A stretch of DNA of 5,678 nt from Alistipes sp. (GTDB taxonomy: Bacteria; Bacteroidota; Bacteroidia; Bacteroidales; Rikenellaceae): the NCBI GenBank assembly GCA_017561105.1, contig JAFZDR010000148.1:1-5678 (forward strand), written 5' to 3'. A program made the position numbers and the translations under genes. The notes under the pieces were generated by a model that had not been told where the DNA came from, did no database searches, and worked only from the letters and a program-made list of their open reading frames with translations. This document shows positions 1 to 5,678 of the stretch, in pieces. How positions within the stretch are numbered: position 1 is the stretch's first letter; each line of letters opens with the position of its first letter.

Positions 1-959
1 CGGCCTGCGCGACCCGCCTCCTGATAGTACGACTCGAGCGAATCACTCATTGTATAGTGGACGACAAAACGCACATCGCGCTTATCGATACCCATTCCGA
101 ATGCGTTGGTAGCCACCATGATACGAGTTTTTCCGCTCACCCATTCATCTTGTCGCATCGAGCGCTCGGTGGTCGGCAAACCTCCGTGGTAGAATGATGC
201 CGATTCGCCCTGCTCGATAAGGTAATTTGCAACTCTTTCGGCAGTGTTGCGCATGCGGACATAGACAATTCCGCAGCCCGGAACATTGTTGATTATTCGC
301 ATCAGTTGTCCCTCCTTGTCGTCGGTCTGACGAACGCTGTACGAGAGATTTGGGCGGAGGAATGAGGATTGCAGCACATTAGGCTCGGCAAACTCCAGCT
401 GCTCCATAATATCCTTGGCAACTTGCGGCGTTGCCGAGGCTGTTAGTGCCAATATCGGGGTGTCGGGGAGCAATCTTCTTAACTCCTTGATTCGCAGATA
501 TGAAGGGCGGAAGTCGTAACCCCATTGCGATATGCAGTGCGCCTCATCCACCGCCAGGAGCGATACATTCATTCTATCCACTCGCAGGCGGAACATCTCG
601 CTTGAGAGTCGCTCGGGTGCAACATAGAGAAACTTTACATCGCCATATACGCAGTTGTCGAGCGCAATATCTATCTGTCGGCTCGATAGTCCTGAGTGAA
701 CGGCCACCGCGGGAATACCTCTGCGACGGAGCGCATCCACCTGGTCCTTCATTAGCGCTATAAGGGGTGTTACCACAATGCACAAACCCTCACTTGCGAG
801 TGTCGGAAGTTGATATATTATCGACTTTCCACCACCCGTAGGCATAAGTACCAGCGTGTCGCGACCCGACAAAACCGACTCTATCGCCTCGCGTTGCATC
901 GGGCGAAATGAGTCGTATTGCCAATACTTTTTGAGTGTATCGAGTAACTTTTGCTCCAT
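1..959 (-). CDS. recQ: RecQ-family ATP-dependent DNA helicase, N-terminal part (cut by left edge)
   Basis: This is an SF2 3'-5' DNA helicase of the RecQ family, which unwinds forks and recombination intermediates in genome maintenance. The frame reads for 319 codons from ATG (959-957) to the window edge without a stop. The helicase motifs occur in order: FRPMQ Q-motif-like box (18-22), Walker A MPTGGGKS (39-46), TPLIALMKDQ (64-73), Walker B DEAH followed by CISQWGYDFRPSY (138-154), motif III ALTASAT (171-177), motif V VATNAFGMGIDK (282-293), and the start of motif VI YYQEAGRAG (311-319). The RQC and any HRDC region lie outside the window, so the subtype is not settled. The wording of the motifs (MPTGGGKS, QWGYDFRPSY) resembles, from memory, the shorter Bacteroidota RecQ of roughly 600-650 residues rather than the HRDC-containing form. 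It is transcribed divergently from ispE, and no Shine-Dalgarno precedes the start. Confidence 0.95.
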   Translation of the reverse strand, partial: MEQKLLDTLKKYWQYDSFRPMQREAIESVLSGRDTLVLMPTGGGKSIIYQLPTLASEGLCIVVTPLIALMKDQVDALRRRGIPAVAVHSGLSSRQIDIALDNCVYGDVKFLYVAPERLSSEMFRLRVDRMNVSLLAVDEAHCISQWGYDFRPSYLRIKELRRLLPDTPILALTASATPQVAKDIMEQLEFAEPNVLQSSFLRPNLSYSVRQTDDKEGQLMRIINNVPGCGIVYVRMRNTAERVANYLIEQGESASFYHGGLPTTERSMRQDEWVSGKTRIMVATNAFGMGIDKRDVRFVVHYTMSDSLESYYQEAGRAG

Positions 960-964
960 AGTCG

Positions 965-972
965 CGAAGATA
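965..972 (-). promoter_or_regulatory. Candidate -7 box for recQ
   Basis: On the minus strand the sequence TATCTTCG matches the Bacteroidota -7 element TAnnTTTG with one change. It ends only 5 nt before the recQ ATG, so a transcript from it would have almost no leader. No convincing TTTG -33 box lies 17-23 bp upstream. The assignment rests on motif and position only. Confidence 0.4.
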
Positions 973-1017
973 GTGCAATTTTTTGAGAAAATAGGCTGTT
1001 TTGTGCGAAAATCTATA

Positions 1018-1026
1018 TATATTTGT
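1018..1026 (+). promoter_or_regulatory. Candidate -7 box for ispE
   Basis: TATATTTGT is a full match to the Bacteroidota -7 consensus TAnnTTTGY. It ends 3 nt before the ispE ATG at 1030, so the predicted transcription start falls at or next to the start codon. The only nearby TTTG (1000-1003) is 14 bp upstream, shorter than the usual spacing of about 19-21, so the -33 box is weak or absent. The box sits in a TA-rich run (1014-1021). Confidence 0.5.
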
Positions 1027-1029
1027 AGT

Positions 1030-1839
1030 ATGATTCTGCACGCGAACTGCAAAATAAACCTCGGACTCGATATTCTTCGCCGTCGCGAAGATGGCTTTCA
1101 CGACCTCGAAACGGTGATGATTCCCGTATCGGGGTTGTATGATGTTGTTGAGGTTGAGCGAGTTGAGGGTACTTCTATCTTTGAGCAGCGCGGCTTGGTT
1201 GTCGATTGCGATGCCGAGCAAAATCTCTGCATGAAGGCACTGCGCCTGATGCAGCGACTCTATGGCGTTGGCGAGGTGCGCATCACCCTCGATAAGCGAG
1301 TTCCGTTTGGAGCAGGTCTGGGTGGAGGATCGAGCGATGCTACATCGGTAATTTTGGCGGTAAACGAACTCTTTGAACTCGGTTTAAGCGAGGATAGATT
1401 GGTTGAAATTGCAGCAATGATAGGTAGCGACACCGCATTCTTTGTGCGCAATACGCCGCAACTTTGTACCGGTCGTGGTGAGAAGATGACGCCGATTGAG
1501 TTGCCGTTGCAGGGCAAATATCTCGCTATCGCAAAGCCGAATGAAGGGGTATCGACCAAAGAGGCCTATGTTGGCGTAAAACCTGCAGTTCCGCAGGTGC
1601 GGTTGAGCGAACTCTTGCAGCGTCCGATTGAGGAGTGGCAGGGAGCGGTCAAGAATGACTTCGAAAATCATATTTTTGTGGCGCATCCTGCAATTGCGGA
1701 GTTGAAAAAAACGATGCTCAATGCGGGTGCAGTTTATGCCTCGATGTCGGGTTCGGGTTCGGCCGTATTCGGGCTATTCGAGAGTGCTCCGCAAATAGAA
1801 ATAGCAGACAGTAACTACTTAAAAATAATGAGATTATGA
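1030..1839 (+). CDS. ispE: 4-diphosphocytidyl-2-C-methyl-D-erythritol kinase
   Basis: IspE phosphorylates the 2-hydroxyl of CDP-methylerythritol with ATP, the fourth step of the cytoplasmic MEP pathway to IPP and DMAPP. The 269-residue product has the usual family length and GHMP-kinase motifs: ANCKINLGL near the N-terminus (Lys8, matching the conserved substrate-site lysine), DGFHDLET (21-28), the glycine-rich ATP loop GAGLGGGSSDA (94-104), GSDTAFF with the likely catalytic Asp134, and the C-terminal MSGSGSAVF (239-247). An upstream in-frame ATG at 856 would add 58 residues that overlap recQ and have no family counterpart, so ATG 1030 is chosen: the AxxKINL motif then starts at residue 5, as in homologues. 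No Shine-Dalgarno is visible and a -7 box abuts the start. The stop overlaps the start of the next gene (ATGA), which suggests a two-gene operon. Confidence 0.96.
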   Translation: MILHANCKINLGLDILRRREDGFHDLETVMIPVSGLYDVVEVERVEGTSIFEQRGLVVDCDAEQNLCMKALRLMQRLYGVGEVRITLDKRVPFGAGLGGGSSDATSVILAVNELFELGLSEDRLVEIAAMIGSDTAFFVRNTPQLCTGRGEKMTPIELPLQGKYLAIAKPNEGVSTKEAYVGVKPAVPQVRLSELLQRPIEEWQGAVKNDFENHIFVAHPAIAELKKTMLNAGAVYASMSGSGSAVFGLFESAPQIEIADSNYLKIMRL

Positions 1840-3659
1840 GAAAATTGATTCTTTGTGTGGTGATGGCATTTTTCGCCGTTATCGCATCGGCACAGGAGCT
1901 TAATGTTGGCTCTTTCAATGTGCGACTTCTCGCCAAGGGTGACTACAAAAAGCACAATGGATGGGATTTGCGCAAGACACAGCTTTGCGATATGATCAAC
2001 CTCGAGGCGTTCGATGTTTTCGGTGCGCAGGAGGTTAAGAAACCGCAGTTGGACGATATGTTGGCAATGTTGCCTGACTACCGTTATGTAGGCGTTGGTC
2101 GCGATGACGGTAAGGAGAAGGGTGAGTATAGCCCTGTATTCTACCGCAAGGATAAGTTCAAGTTGTTGGACTGCGGTACTTTCTGGCTCTCGGATACACC
2201 TGATCAGGTGTCGAAGGGCTGGGATGGCTTGTGCCGTCGTGTTTGCTCGTGGGCATATTTGCAGCGCAAGAGCGACAAGGCTCGTTTCTACTTCCTCTCT
2301 ACCCACCTCGACCACAAGGGTAAGGTTGCAAAGATGGAGGGCGCGAAGCTTATCGTTAAGTTTGTGAAGGAGCACTGCAAGGGTGAGAATGTTATCATCG
2401 TTGGCGACTTCAATGTCGATCAGGATAGTGCACCATACAATGTATTCGCAAAGAGCGGTGTGTTGAACGACACCTACGATATTGCAAAGTATCGCTTCGC
2501 TCCAACCGGAACATTCAACGCTTTCCAGCCTCGTCGTTACACCGATCGACGCATCGACCACATCTTCGTATCGAACGATATCAAGGTTAGCCGCTATGGT
2601 ACTTTGACCTATCACTACTTCCGCGATATGAAGGCTGAGCAGCAGGATATGGGCTCGGCTGCACCAAAGGAGATTAAGGGCGAAAATCGCGATGTTAAGT
2701 GTATTTCGGATCACTACGCTATTCAGTCGTTCCTCACTTTGAATAACAATGCTAAACCTAAGAAGGTTAATGAGTTGAACGTTGGTTCGTTCAATATCCG
2801 TAATGGCCGTTCGCTCCGTCCGGGCGAGGCACGACCAAATGGCAAGAAGAACGACTATTCAAAGTATGATGGCTGGGATGATCGCAAGCAGTATGTTTGC
2901 GATATGGTTAACCTCGAGGCATTCGATGTATTCGGTGCTCAGGAGGTGCGCAAGGGACAGCTCGACGATATGTTGGCAATGTTGCCTGATTATGATTATA
3001 TAGGTGTAGGTCGCGATCACGGCGATGACCGCGGTGAGTTCTCGCCTGTATTCTATCGCAAGGATGTATTGAAGAAGTTGGATGGCGGTACCTTCTGGCT
3101 CTCGCCAACACCTGAGAAGCCGTCAAAGGGCTGGGATGCAAAATACAACCGCATCTGCTCGTGGGGTGTATTCCTCCACAAGCCATCGGGCAAGAAGATC
3201 TGCTTTATGAATGTTCACTTCGACCACCGTGGTGTTCAGGCTCGTATCGAGGCATCGAAGCAGATTGCAGAGTATGTGAAGAAGAACTGCAAGGGTATGA
3301 CAGTTATCCTCTCGGGCGACTTCAATGTAACACAGCATAGCGACAGCTACAAGACTTTGGTTGATACTAAGGTGTTGAAGGATACTTACAACTTGGCAAA
3401 GTATCGTTTCGAGCCTACAGGAACATTCAACAGCTTCAACCCTCGTCGCTACACCACATATCGCATCGACCATCTCTTCGTTTCGAAGGGTGTGAAGGTT
3501 GATCGTTGGGGCGTGCTCACTTATCACTATTTGCGTACTCCTACAGCCGAGGAGGTAGCTGCGGCTCAGGCTAATCCAAAGAAAAAGAAGATTGAGAACC
3601 GAGATGTTAAGTGTATTTCGGATCACTATGCAATTCAGTCGTTCATTAAGTTGAAGTAA
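1836..3659 (+). CDS. Secreted protein with two tandem endonuclease/exonuclease/phosphatase (EEP) domains
   Basis: This 607-residue protein has a signal peptide (basic MRK, hydrophobic core, likely signal peptidase I cleavage after ASA at residue 19), so it should be periplasmic or secreted. Mature domain 1 covers about 22-302 and domain 2 about 314-606, joined by a short polar linker. Each has a full DNase I/EEP metal-dependent phosphoesterase set: N28/N320 in GSFN, E66/E370 in FGAQE, H157/H461 in THLDH or VHFDH, D191-N193/D495-N497 in GDFNV, D241-H242/D545-H546 in RIDH, and D292-H293/D596-H597 in SDHYAI. Both halves therefore look catalytically competent. Family members usually carry one such domain of about 280-300 residues. 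The substrate cannot be told from sequence; a nuclease, sugar- or inositol-phosphate phosphatase, or phosphodiesterase role is possible. Four cysteines per domain align (51/355, 137/441, 181/485, 289/593). The start overlaps ispE by 4 bp and no separate promoter is seen, so it is probably co-transcribed and translationally coupled. Confidence 0.93.
   Translation: MRKLILCVVMAFFAVIASAQELNVGSFNVRLLAKGDYKKHNGWDLRKTQLCDMINLEAFDVFGAQEVKKPQLDDMLAMLPDYRYVGVGRDDGKEKGEYSPVFYRKDKFKLLDCGTFWLSDTPDQVSKGWDGLCRRVCSWAYLQRKSDKARFYFLSTHLDHKGKVAKMEGAKLIVKFVKEHCKGENVIIVGDFNVDQDSAPYNVFAKSGVLNDTYDIAKYRFAPTGTFNAFQPRRYTDRRIDHIFVSNDIKVSRYGTLTYHYFRDMKAEQQDMGSAAPKEIKGENRDVKCISDHYAIQSFLTLNNNAKPKKVNELNVGSFNIRNGRSLRPGEARPNGKKNDYSKYDGWDDRKQYVCDMVNLEAFDVFGAQEVRKGQLDDMLAMLPDYDYIGVGRDHGDDRGEFSPVFYRKDVLKKLDGGTFWLSPTPEKPSKGWDAKYNRICSWGVFLHKPSGKKICFMNVHFDHRGVQARIEASKQIAEYVKKNCKGMTVILSGDFNVTQHSDSYKTLVDTKVLKDTYNLAKYRFEPTGTFNSFNPRRYTTYRIDHLFVSKGVKVDRWGVLTYHYLRTPTAEEVAAAQANPKKKKIENRDVKCISDHYAIQSFIKLK
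1899..3653 (+). repeat. Internal duplication encoding the two EEP domains (units 1899-2741 and 2775-3653)
   Basis: The two units align without gaps at a fixed offset of 912 bp (304 codons) from about codon 57 to the end. Counting by hand gives about 148 identities in 245 positions (60%). Upstream the offset is 292 codons, because unit 2 carries 12 extra residues just after GSFN. Some patches are nearly identical in DNA: 26 identical bases at 2052-2077 and 2964-2989, and 40 of 42 at 2691-2732 and 3603-3644. This shows an intragenic duplication and fusion. Confidence 0.93.
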
Positions 3660-3660
3660 A

Positions 3661-3796
3661 TTCGCCTAAATGGGTAATTTCGGCGTTAAGCATCGGTCGT
3701 TGAGTTGCTCACATACGCCACAGTATGCTCCGCACTCAACGCCTTGCTTGCCTTGAAATTCCACCATTTATACAAATTTATAATGTTCGCCTAAAT
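3661..3796. repeat. 11-bp direct repeat TTCGCCTAAAT flanking a 114-bp non-coding segment
   Basis: TTCGCCTAAAT occurs at 3661-3671, directly after the EEP stop codon, and again at 3786-3796. The segment between them (3672-3785) has no credible reading frame. It ends in an AT-rich stretch and contains the hairpin listed separately. The repeats could mark an inserted intergenic element or duplicated 3' flanking DNA, but the segment ends show no convincing terminal inverted repeats. Its identity is unknown. Confidence 0.5.
3698..3741. other. Potential stem-loop in the EEP 3' flank
   Basis: CGTTGAGT (3698-3705) pairs with ACTCAACG (3734-3741), and inside it CATAC (3712-3716) pairs with GTATG (3723-3727) around the 6-nt loop GCCACA. 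Six-base internal loops separate the two helices. GGCGTT (3682-3687) could instead pair with AACGCC (3738-3743), giving an alternative fold. No T-tract follows, so it is not a simple terminator. It may be part of a transcribed 3' UTR or a dispersed repeat. Confidence 0.45.
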
Positions 3797-3800
3797 CTAA

Positions 3801-3830
3801 GCTAATGGCTAATGGCCAATAGCTAATGGC
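3801..3830. repeat. Three short GCTAATGGC direct repeats
   Basis: GCTAATGGC occurs at 3801-3809, 3808-3816 (overlapping the first by 2 bp) and 3822-3830, just before the terminator. The part from 3813 to 3830 is also a near-palindrome centred on TAGCTA, with GGCC ends. It is an intergenic simple repeat of unknown role; copy number may vary by slippage. Confidence 0.65.
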
Positions 3831-3832
3831 CA

Positions 3833-3873
3833 AAAAAAATAGCGATGAGCAGCAAACTCATCGCTATTTTTTT
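3833..3873. terminator. Bidirectional intrinsic terminator shared by the EEP gene and the nitroreductase gene
   Basis: A perfect 17-bp stem pairs 3833-3849 with 3857-3873 around a 7-nt loop (3850-3856). The core pairs AGCGATGAG with CTCATCGCT, and the base is an A-run on the left and a T-run on the right. This gives a U-tract on either strand. The right arm overlaps the last two transcribed bases of the nitroreductase stop codon (3872-3874), so the element serves both convergent genes. Confidence 0.88.
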
Positions 3874-4384
3874 ATATCCTCTCCAATATCTCATCGAGCG
3901 ATTTACGCTTCTTCTCGGTTGGGGTGTCGGTTGCATAGCCGATAGGGATAATAGCAACAGGGTAGACTGTTTCGCCGTCGATACCCAACACCTCGCTCAC
4001 GATTGCAGGGCGGAAGTTGCAAACCCAGCATGAGCCGAGTCCCACCTCTGTCGCAGCAAGGCAGATATGCTCAACTGCGATTGCGGCGTCGATGTCGGCA
4101 TGGTCGTGACTGTCCTTCTTGCGGGTCCACGACTGCGAATGGTCGCCACAAACCACTATATATAATGGTGCCTGCTGAAACCACTCCTGCGCATATCCTG
4201 CGTGCAAAGCAACGCGCTTCTCCTCGCTCTCCACGATGATAAACTTCCATGGCTGGAAATTTACCGCCGACGGTGCAAGTCGCGCACACTCAAGTATATA
4301 ATCAATCTTCTCCTGCTCCACAGTGCGCTGCTCGTAAGCGCGAGCCGAATAACGAGCCTTTACCAAATCCAAGAAATTTCCCAT
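3872..4384 (-). CDS. Nitroreductase-family flavoprotein
   Basis: This 170-residue protein matches the small FMN-dependent nitroreductase family, which uses NAD(P)H to reduce nitroaromatics, quinones or other electron acceptors and usually acts as a cytoplasmic homodimer. Family signatures are ARYSARAY near the N-terminus (10-17; the RxSxR element contacts the FMN phosphate), APSAVNFQPWKFIIV (37-51), the helix DIDAAIAVEHICLAA followed by GLGSCWVCNF in the second half, and a closing PIGYA segment with a basic KKRKSLDEI tail. The length is normal for the family. The ATG at 4384 gives the usual distance to the RxSxR motif, and a consensus -7 box lies upstream. The physiological substrate cannot be inferred. 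The gene is convergent with the EEP gene and divergent from sufB, apparently as a single-gene transcript. Confidence 0.92.
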   Translation of the reverse strand: MGNFLDLVKARYSARAYEQRTVEQEKIDYILECARLAPSAVNFQPWKFIIVESEEKRVALHAGYAQEWFQQAPLYIVVCGDHSQSWTRKKDSHDHADIDAAIAVEHICLAATEVGLGSCWVCNFRPAIVSEVLGIDGETVYPVAIIPIGYATDTPTEKKRKSLDEILERI

Positions 4385-4406
4385 AGTTTTTATCGCTTTT
4401 CTGTCG

Positions 4407-4415
4407 GCAAAAGTA
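4407..4415 (-). promoter_or_regulatory. -7 promoter element of the nitroreductase gene
   Basis: The minus strand reads TACTTTTGC, an exact fit to TAnnTTTGY, ending 22 nt before the ATG. No TTTG box is found at the usual distance; that region (about 4416-4440) is made of TTTTTAAT-type AT-rich repeats, which could help promoter opening. Confidence 0.65.
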
Positions 4416-4446
4416 CAATTTTTAATTTTTAATTTTACATTTTTAA

Positions 4447-4479
4447 TTTGAAAAGTCCTTAACTTTTCACTATATTTGC
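4447..4479 (+). promoter_or_regulatory. sufB promoter (TTTG-N20-TATATTTGC)
   Basis: TTTG at 4447-4450 and TATATTTGC at 4471-4479 are 20 bp apart and match the Bacteroidota housekeeping sigma-factor consensus at both boxes. The predicted transcription start is about 4484-4487, giving a leader of about 30 nt before the sufB ATG. A second -7-like box, TATCTTTG, lies at 4487-4494 but has no -33 partner. Confidence 0.8.
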
Positions 4480-4483
4480 ACGA

Positions 4484-4500
4484 TTGTATCTTTGATACAA
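4484..4500. promoter_or_regulatory. Perfect inverted repeat at the sufB transcription start, candidate operator
   Basis: TTGTATC-TTT-GATACAA is a perfect 7-bp dyad with a 3-bp spacer, placed 4 bp after the -7 box, at the expected +1. A dimeric repressor bound there would block initiation. The dyad could alternatively form a small 5' hairpin in the mRNA. The regulator is not identifiable from this window. Confidence 0.5.
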
Positions 4501-4515
4501 AGTTTTTAGTGGAAA

Positions 4516-5678
4516 ATGAAAGAGCAAAATATAGATATTAAGACAACAATCGAGGAGTCGGACTACAAGTACGGCTTCACCTCCGATATCGAAACCGAGT
4601 TCATTCCCAAGGGTCTGAACGAGGGCGTTATTCGCCTTATTTCGGAGAAGAAGGGCGAGCCGGAGTGGATGCTCGAGTTGCGCTTGAAGGCCTATCGCCA
4701 CTGGCTCACCTTGAAACACCCGACATGGGGACACCTCGATATTCCCGAGATCGATTTCAACGATATAATCTACTTTGCGGCACCTAAAAAGAAGAAGGAA
4801 CTTGCCTCGATGGATGAGGTGGATCCCGAACTCAAAGCCACCTTCGACAAACTCGGTATTCCGTTGGAGGAGCAGAAGGTCTTGGCAGGTGTGGCTGTAG
4901 ATGCAGTCTTGGACTCGGTGTCGGTAAAGACCACATTCCAGAAGGAGTTGGCAGAGCGTGGAATTATCTTCTGCCCAATCTCGGAGGCGGTGCGCGACTA
5001 TCCCGAGTTGGTGCGCAAGTATCTCGGCTCGGTTGTACCATACGCCGATAACTTCTATGCAGCTTTGAATACGGCGGTCTTCTCGGACGGCTCGTTCTGC
5101 TATATCCCTAAGGGTGTGCGTTGTCCTGTGGAGCTTTCGACCTACTTCCGCATCAATGCGCAGGGTACAGGTCAGTTCGAGCGCACACTTATCGTGGCTG
5201 ACGAGGGCTCGTATGTGAGCTATCTCGAGGGTTGTACAGCCCCTCAGCGCGACGAAAATCAGCTCCACGCTGCAGTTGTGGAGATTGTTGTTGAGCGCGA
5301 TGCCGAGGTTAAGTATTCGACAGTGCAGAATTGGTATCCGGGCGATAAAGAGGGTAAGGGCGGCATCTACAACTTCGTAACCAAGCGAGGTATCTGCCAC
5401 GAAAATGCACACCTCTTCTGGACTCAGGTCGAAACCGGTTCGGCAATAACTTGGAAATATCCGAGCTGCGTCTTGATGGGTGATAACTCGGTGGGCGAGT
5501 TCTACTCGGTGGCTATGACAAACAACTTCCAGCAGGCCGATACGGGTACAAAGATGATTCACATCGGTCGCAATACCCGCAGTCGCATTGTATCGAAGGG
5601 TATCTCGGCTGGTCAGTCGCAGAACGCCTATCGTGGTCTTGTGAAGGTTATGCCGAAGGCTGAGAATGCCCGCAACTA
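4516..5678 (+). CDS. sufB: Fe-S cluster assembly scaffold SufB, N-terminal part (cut by right edge)
   Basis: SufB is the core of the SufBC2D scaffold, on which Fe-S clusters are built from sulfur delivered by the SufS cysteine desulfurase system. The frame reads 387 codons to the edge; the family is about 470-490 residues. Recognisable segments are KYGF near the N-terminus (18-21), the conserved early block [10 protein letters not shown] (51-60), [21 protein letters not shown] (174-194, shortened motif [10 protein letters not shown]), IPKGVRCP (197-204), and YLEGCTAP (236-243). Cys240 in that last motif corresponds to E. coli SufB Cys254, involved in sulfur transfer. [12 protein letters not shown] (351-362), NAYRGLV (370-376) and NARN follow. 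Using that 14-residue offset, the counterpart of E. coli Cys405 would be residue 391, just past the edge, so it cannot be checked. The ATG at 4516 fits the promoter. sufC and sufD probably follow, but that is inference. Confidence 0.96.
   Translation, partial: MKEQNIDIKTTIEESDYKYGFTSDIETEFIPKGLNEGVIRLISEKKGEPEWMLELRLKAYRHWLTLKHPTWGHLDIPEIDFNDIIYFAAPKKKKELASMDEVDPELKATFDKLGIPLEEQKVLAGVAVDAVLDSVSVKTTFQKELAERGIIFCPISEAVRDYPELVRKYLGSVVPYADNFYAALNTAVFSDGSFCYIPKGVRCPVELSTYFRINAQGTGQFERTLIVADEGSYVSYLEGCTAPQRDENQLHAAVVEIVVERDAEVKYSTVQNWYPGDKEGKGGIYNFVTKRGICHENAHLFWTQVETGSAITWKYPSCVLMGDNSVGEFYSVAMTNNFQQADTGTKMIHIGRNTRSRIVSKGISAGQSQNAYRGLVKVMPKAENARN

Noticed and set aside
500..763. 87-codon plus-strand open frame
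   Set aside because: It lies inside recQ on the opposite strand, and its composition is unlike a real protein.
856..1029. 58-residue N-terminal extension of ispE from the in-frame ATG at 856
   Set aside because: It overlaps the recQ start region and lies before the ispE promoter box; IspE homologues begin at the position matching ATG 1030.
790..1221. 143-codon minus-strand open frame across the recQ/ispE gap
   Set aside because: It overlaps the starts of both confident genes and their promoter region, with no recognisable domain.
1815..2714. 299-codon minus-strand open frame opposite EEP domain 1
   Set aside because: A similar frame lies opposite domain 2 (3123-3626), starting with the same MIRNTLNI, as expected from the shadow of the duplicated coding sequence.
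3801..3830. Possible CRISPR or replication-origin iterons
   Set aside because: The units are only 9 bp, partly overlapping, with no regular spacers, DnaA boxes or associated genes.
4003..4239. Plus-strand open frame opposite the nitroreductase gene
   Set aside because: It is antisense to a well-supported nitroreductase reading frame and has no independent support.
4459..5562. 367-codon open frame on the minus strand opposite sufB
   Set aside because: It is antisense to a clear SufB sequence, shows no recognisable domain, and covers the sufB promoter; it is an artefact of biased codon use.

Overview
The window looks like chromosomal DNA from a Bacteroidales bacterium (phylum Bacteroidota). 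The evidence is promoters of the Bacteroidota type (TAnnTTTG, in one case with a TTTG box 20 bp upstream), no strong Shine-Dalgarno sequences, a short-type RecQ, and a secreted EEP enzyme with motifs common in that phylum. A Rikenellaceae/Alistipes-like source is a guess. I see no mobile element, tRNA, rRNA or CRISPR array.

Layout: positions 1-959 (minus) hold the N-terminal 319 residues of a RecQ-family helicase that runs off the left edge. A 70-bp divergent gap separates it from ispE (1030-1839, plus), the CDP-methylerythritol kinase of the MEP isoprenoid pathway. The ispE stop overlaps by 4 bp the start of a 607-residue secreted protein (1836-3659). That protein is built from two complete, tandem endonuclease/exonuclease/phosphatase (EEP) domains about 60% identical to each other, both with full active-site motifs. 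Positions 3660-3832 are non-coding and contain a structured segment, an 11-bp direct repeat and short GCTAATGGC repeats. A bidirectional terminator (3833-3873) follows, shared with a convergent nitroreductase-family gene (3872-4384, minus). An AT-rich divergent promoter region (4385-4515) leads to sufB (4516 to the right edge), cut four residues before the expected position of the cluster-assembly cysteine.

Functional links: the genes are mostly housekeeping (DNA repair, isoprenoid precursor synthesis, Fe-S cluster assembly, flavin redox) and do not form one pathway. The most distinctive items are the double-headed secreted EEP protein translationally coupled to ispE, the perfect 17-bp dyad at the predicted sufB transcription start, and the recQ/ispE promoter boxes that lie almost on the start codons. 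I found no clear new multi-gene system.
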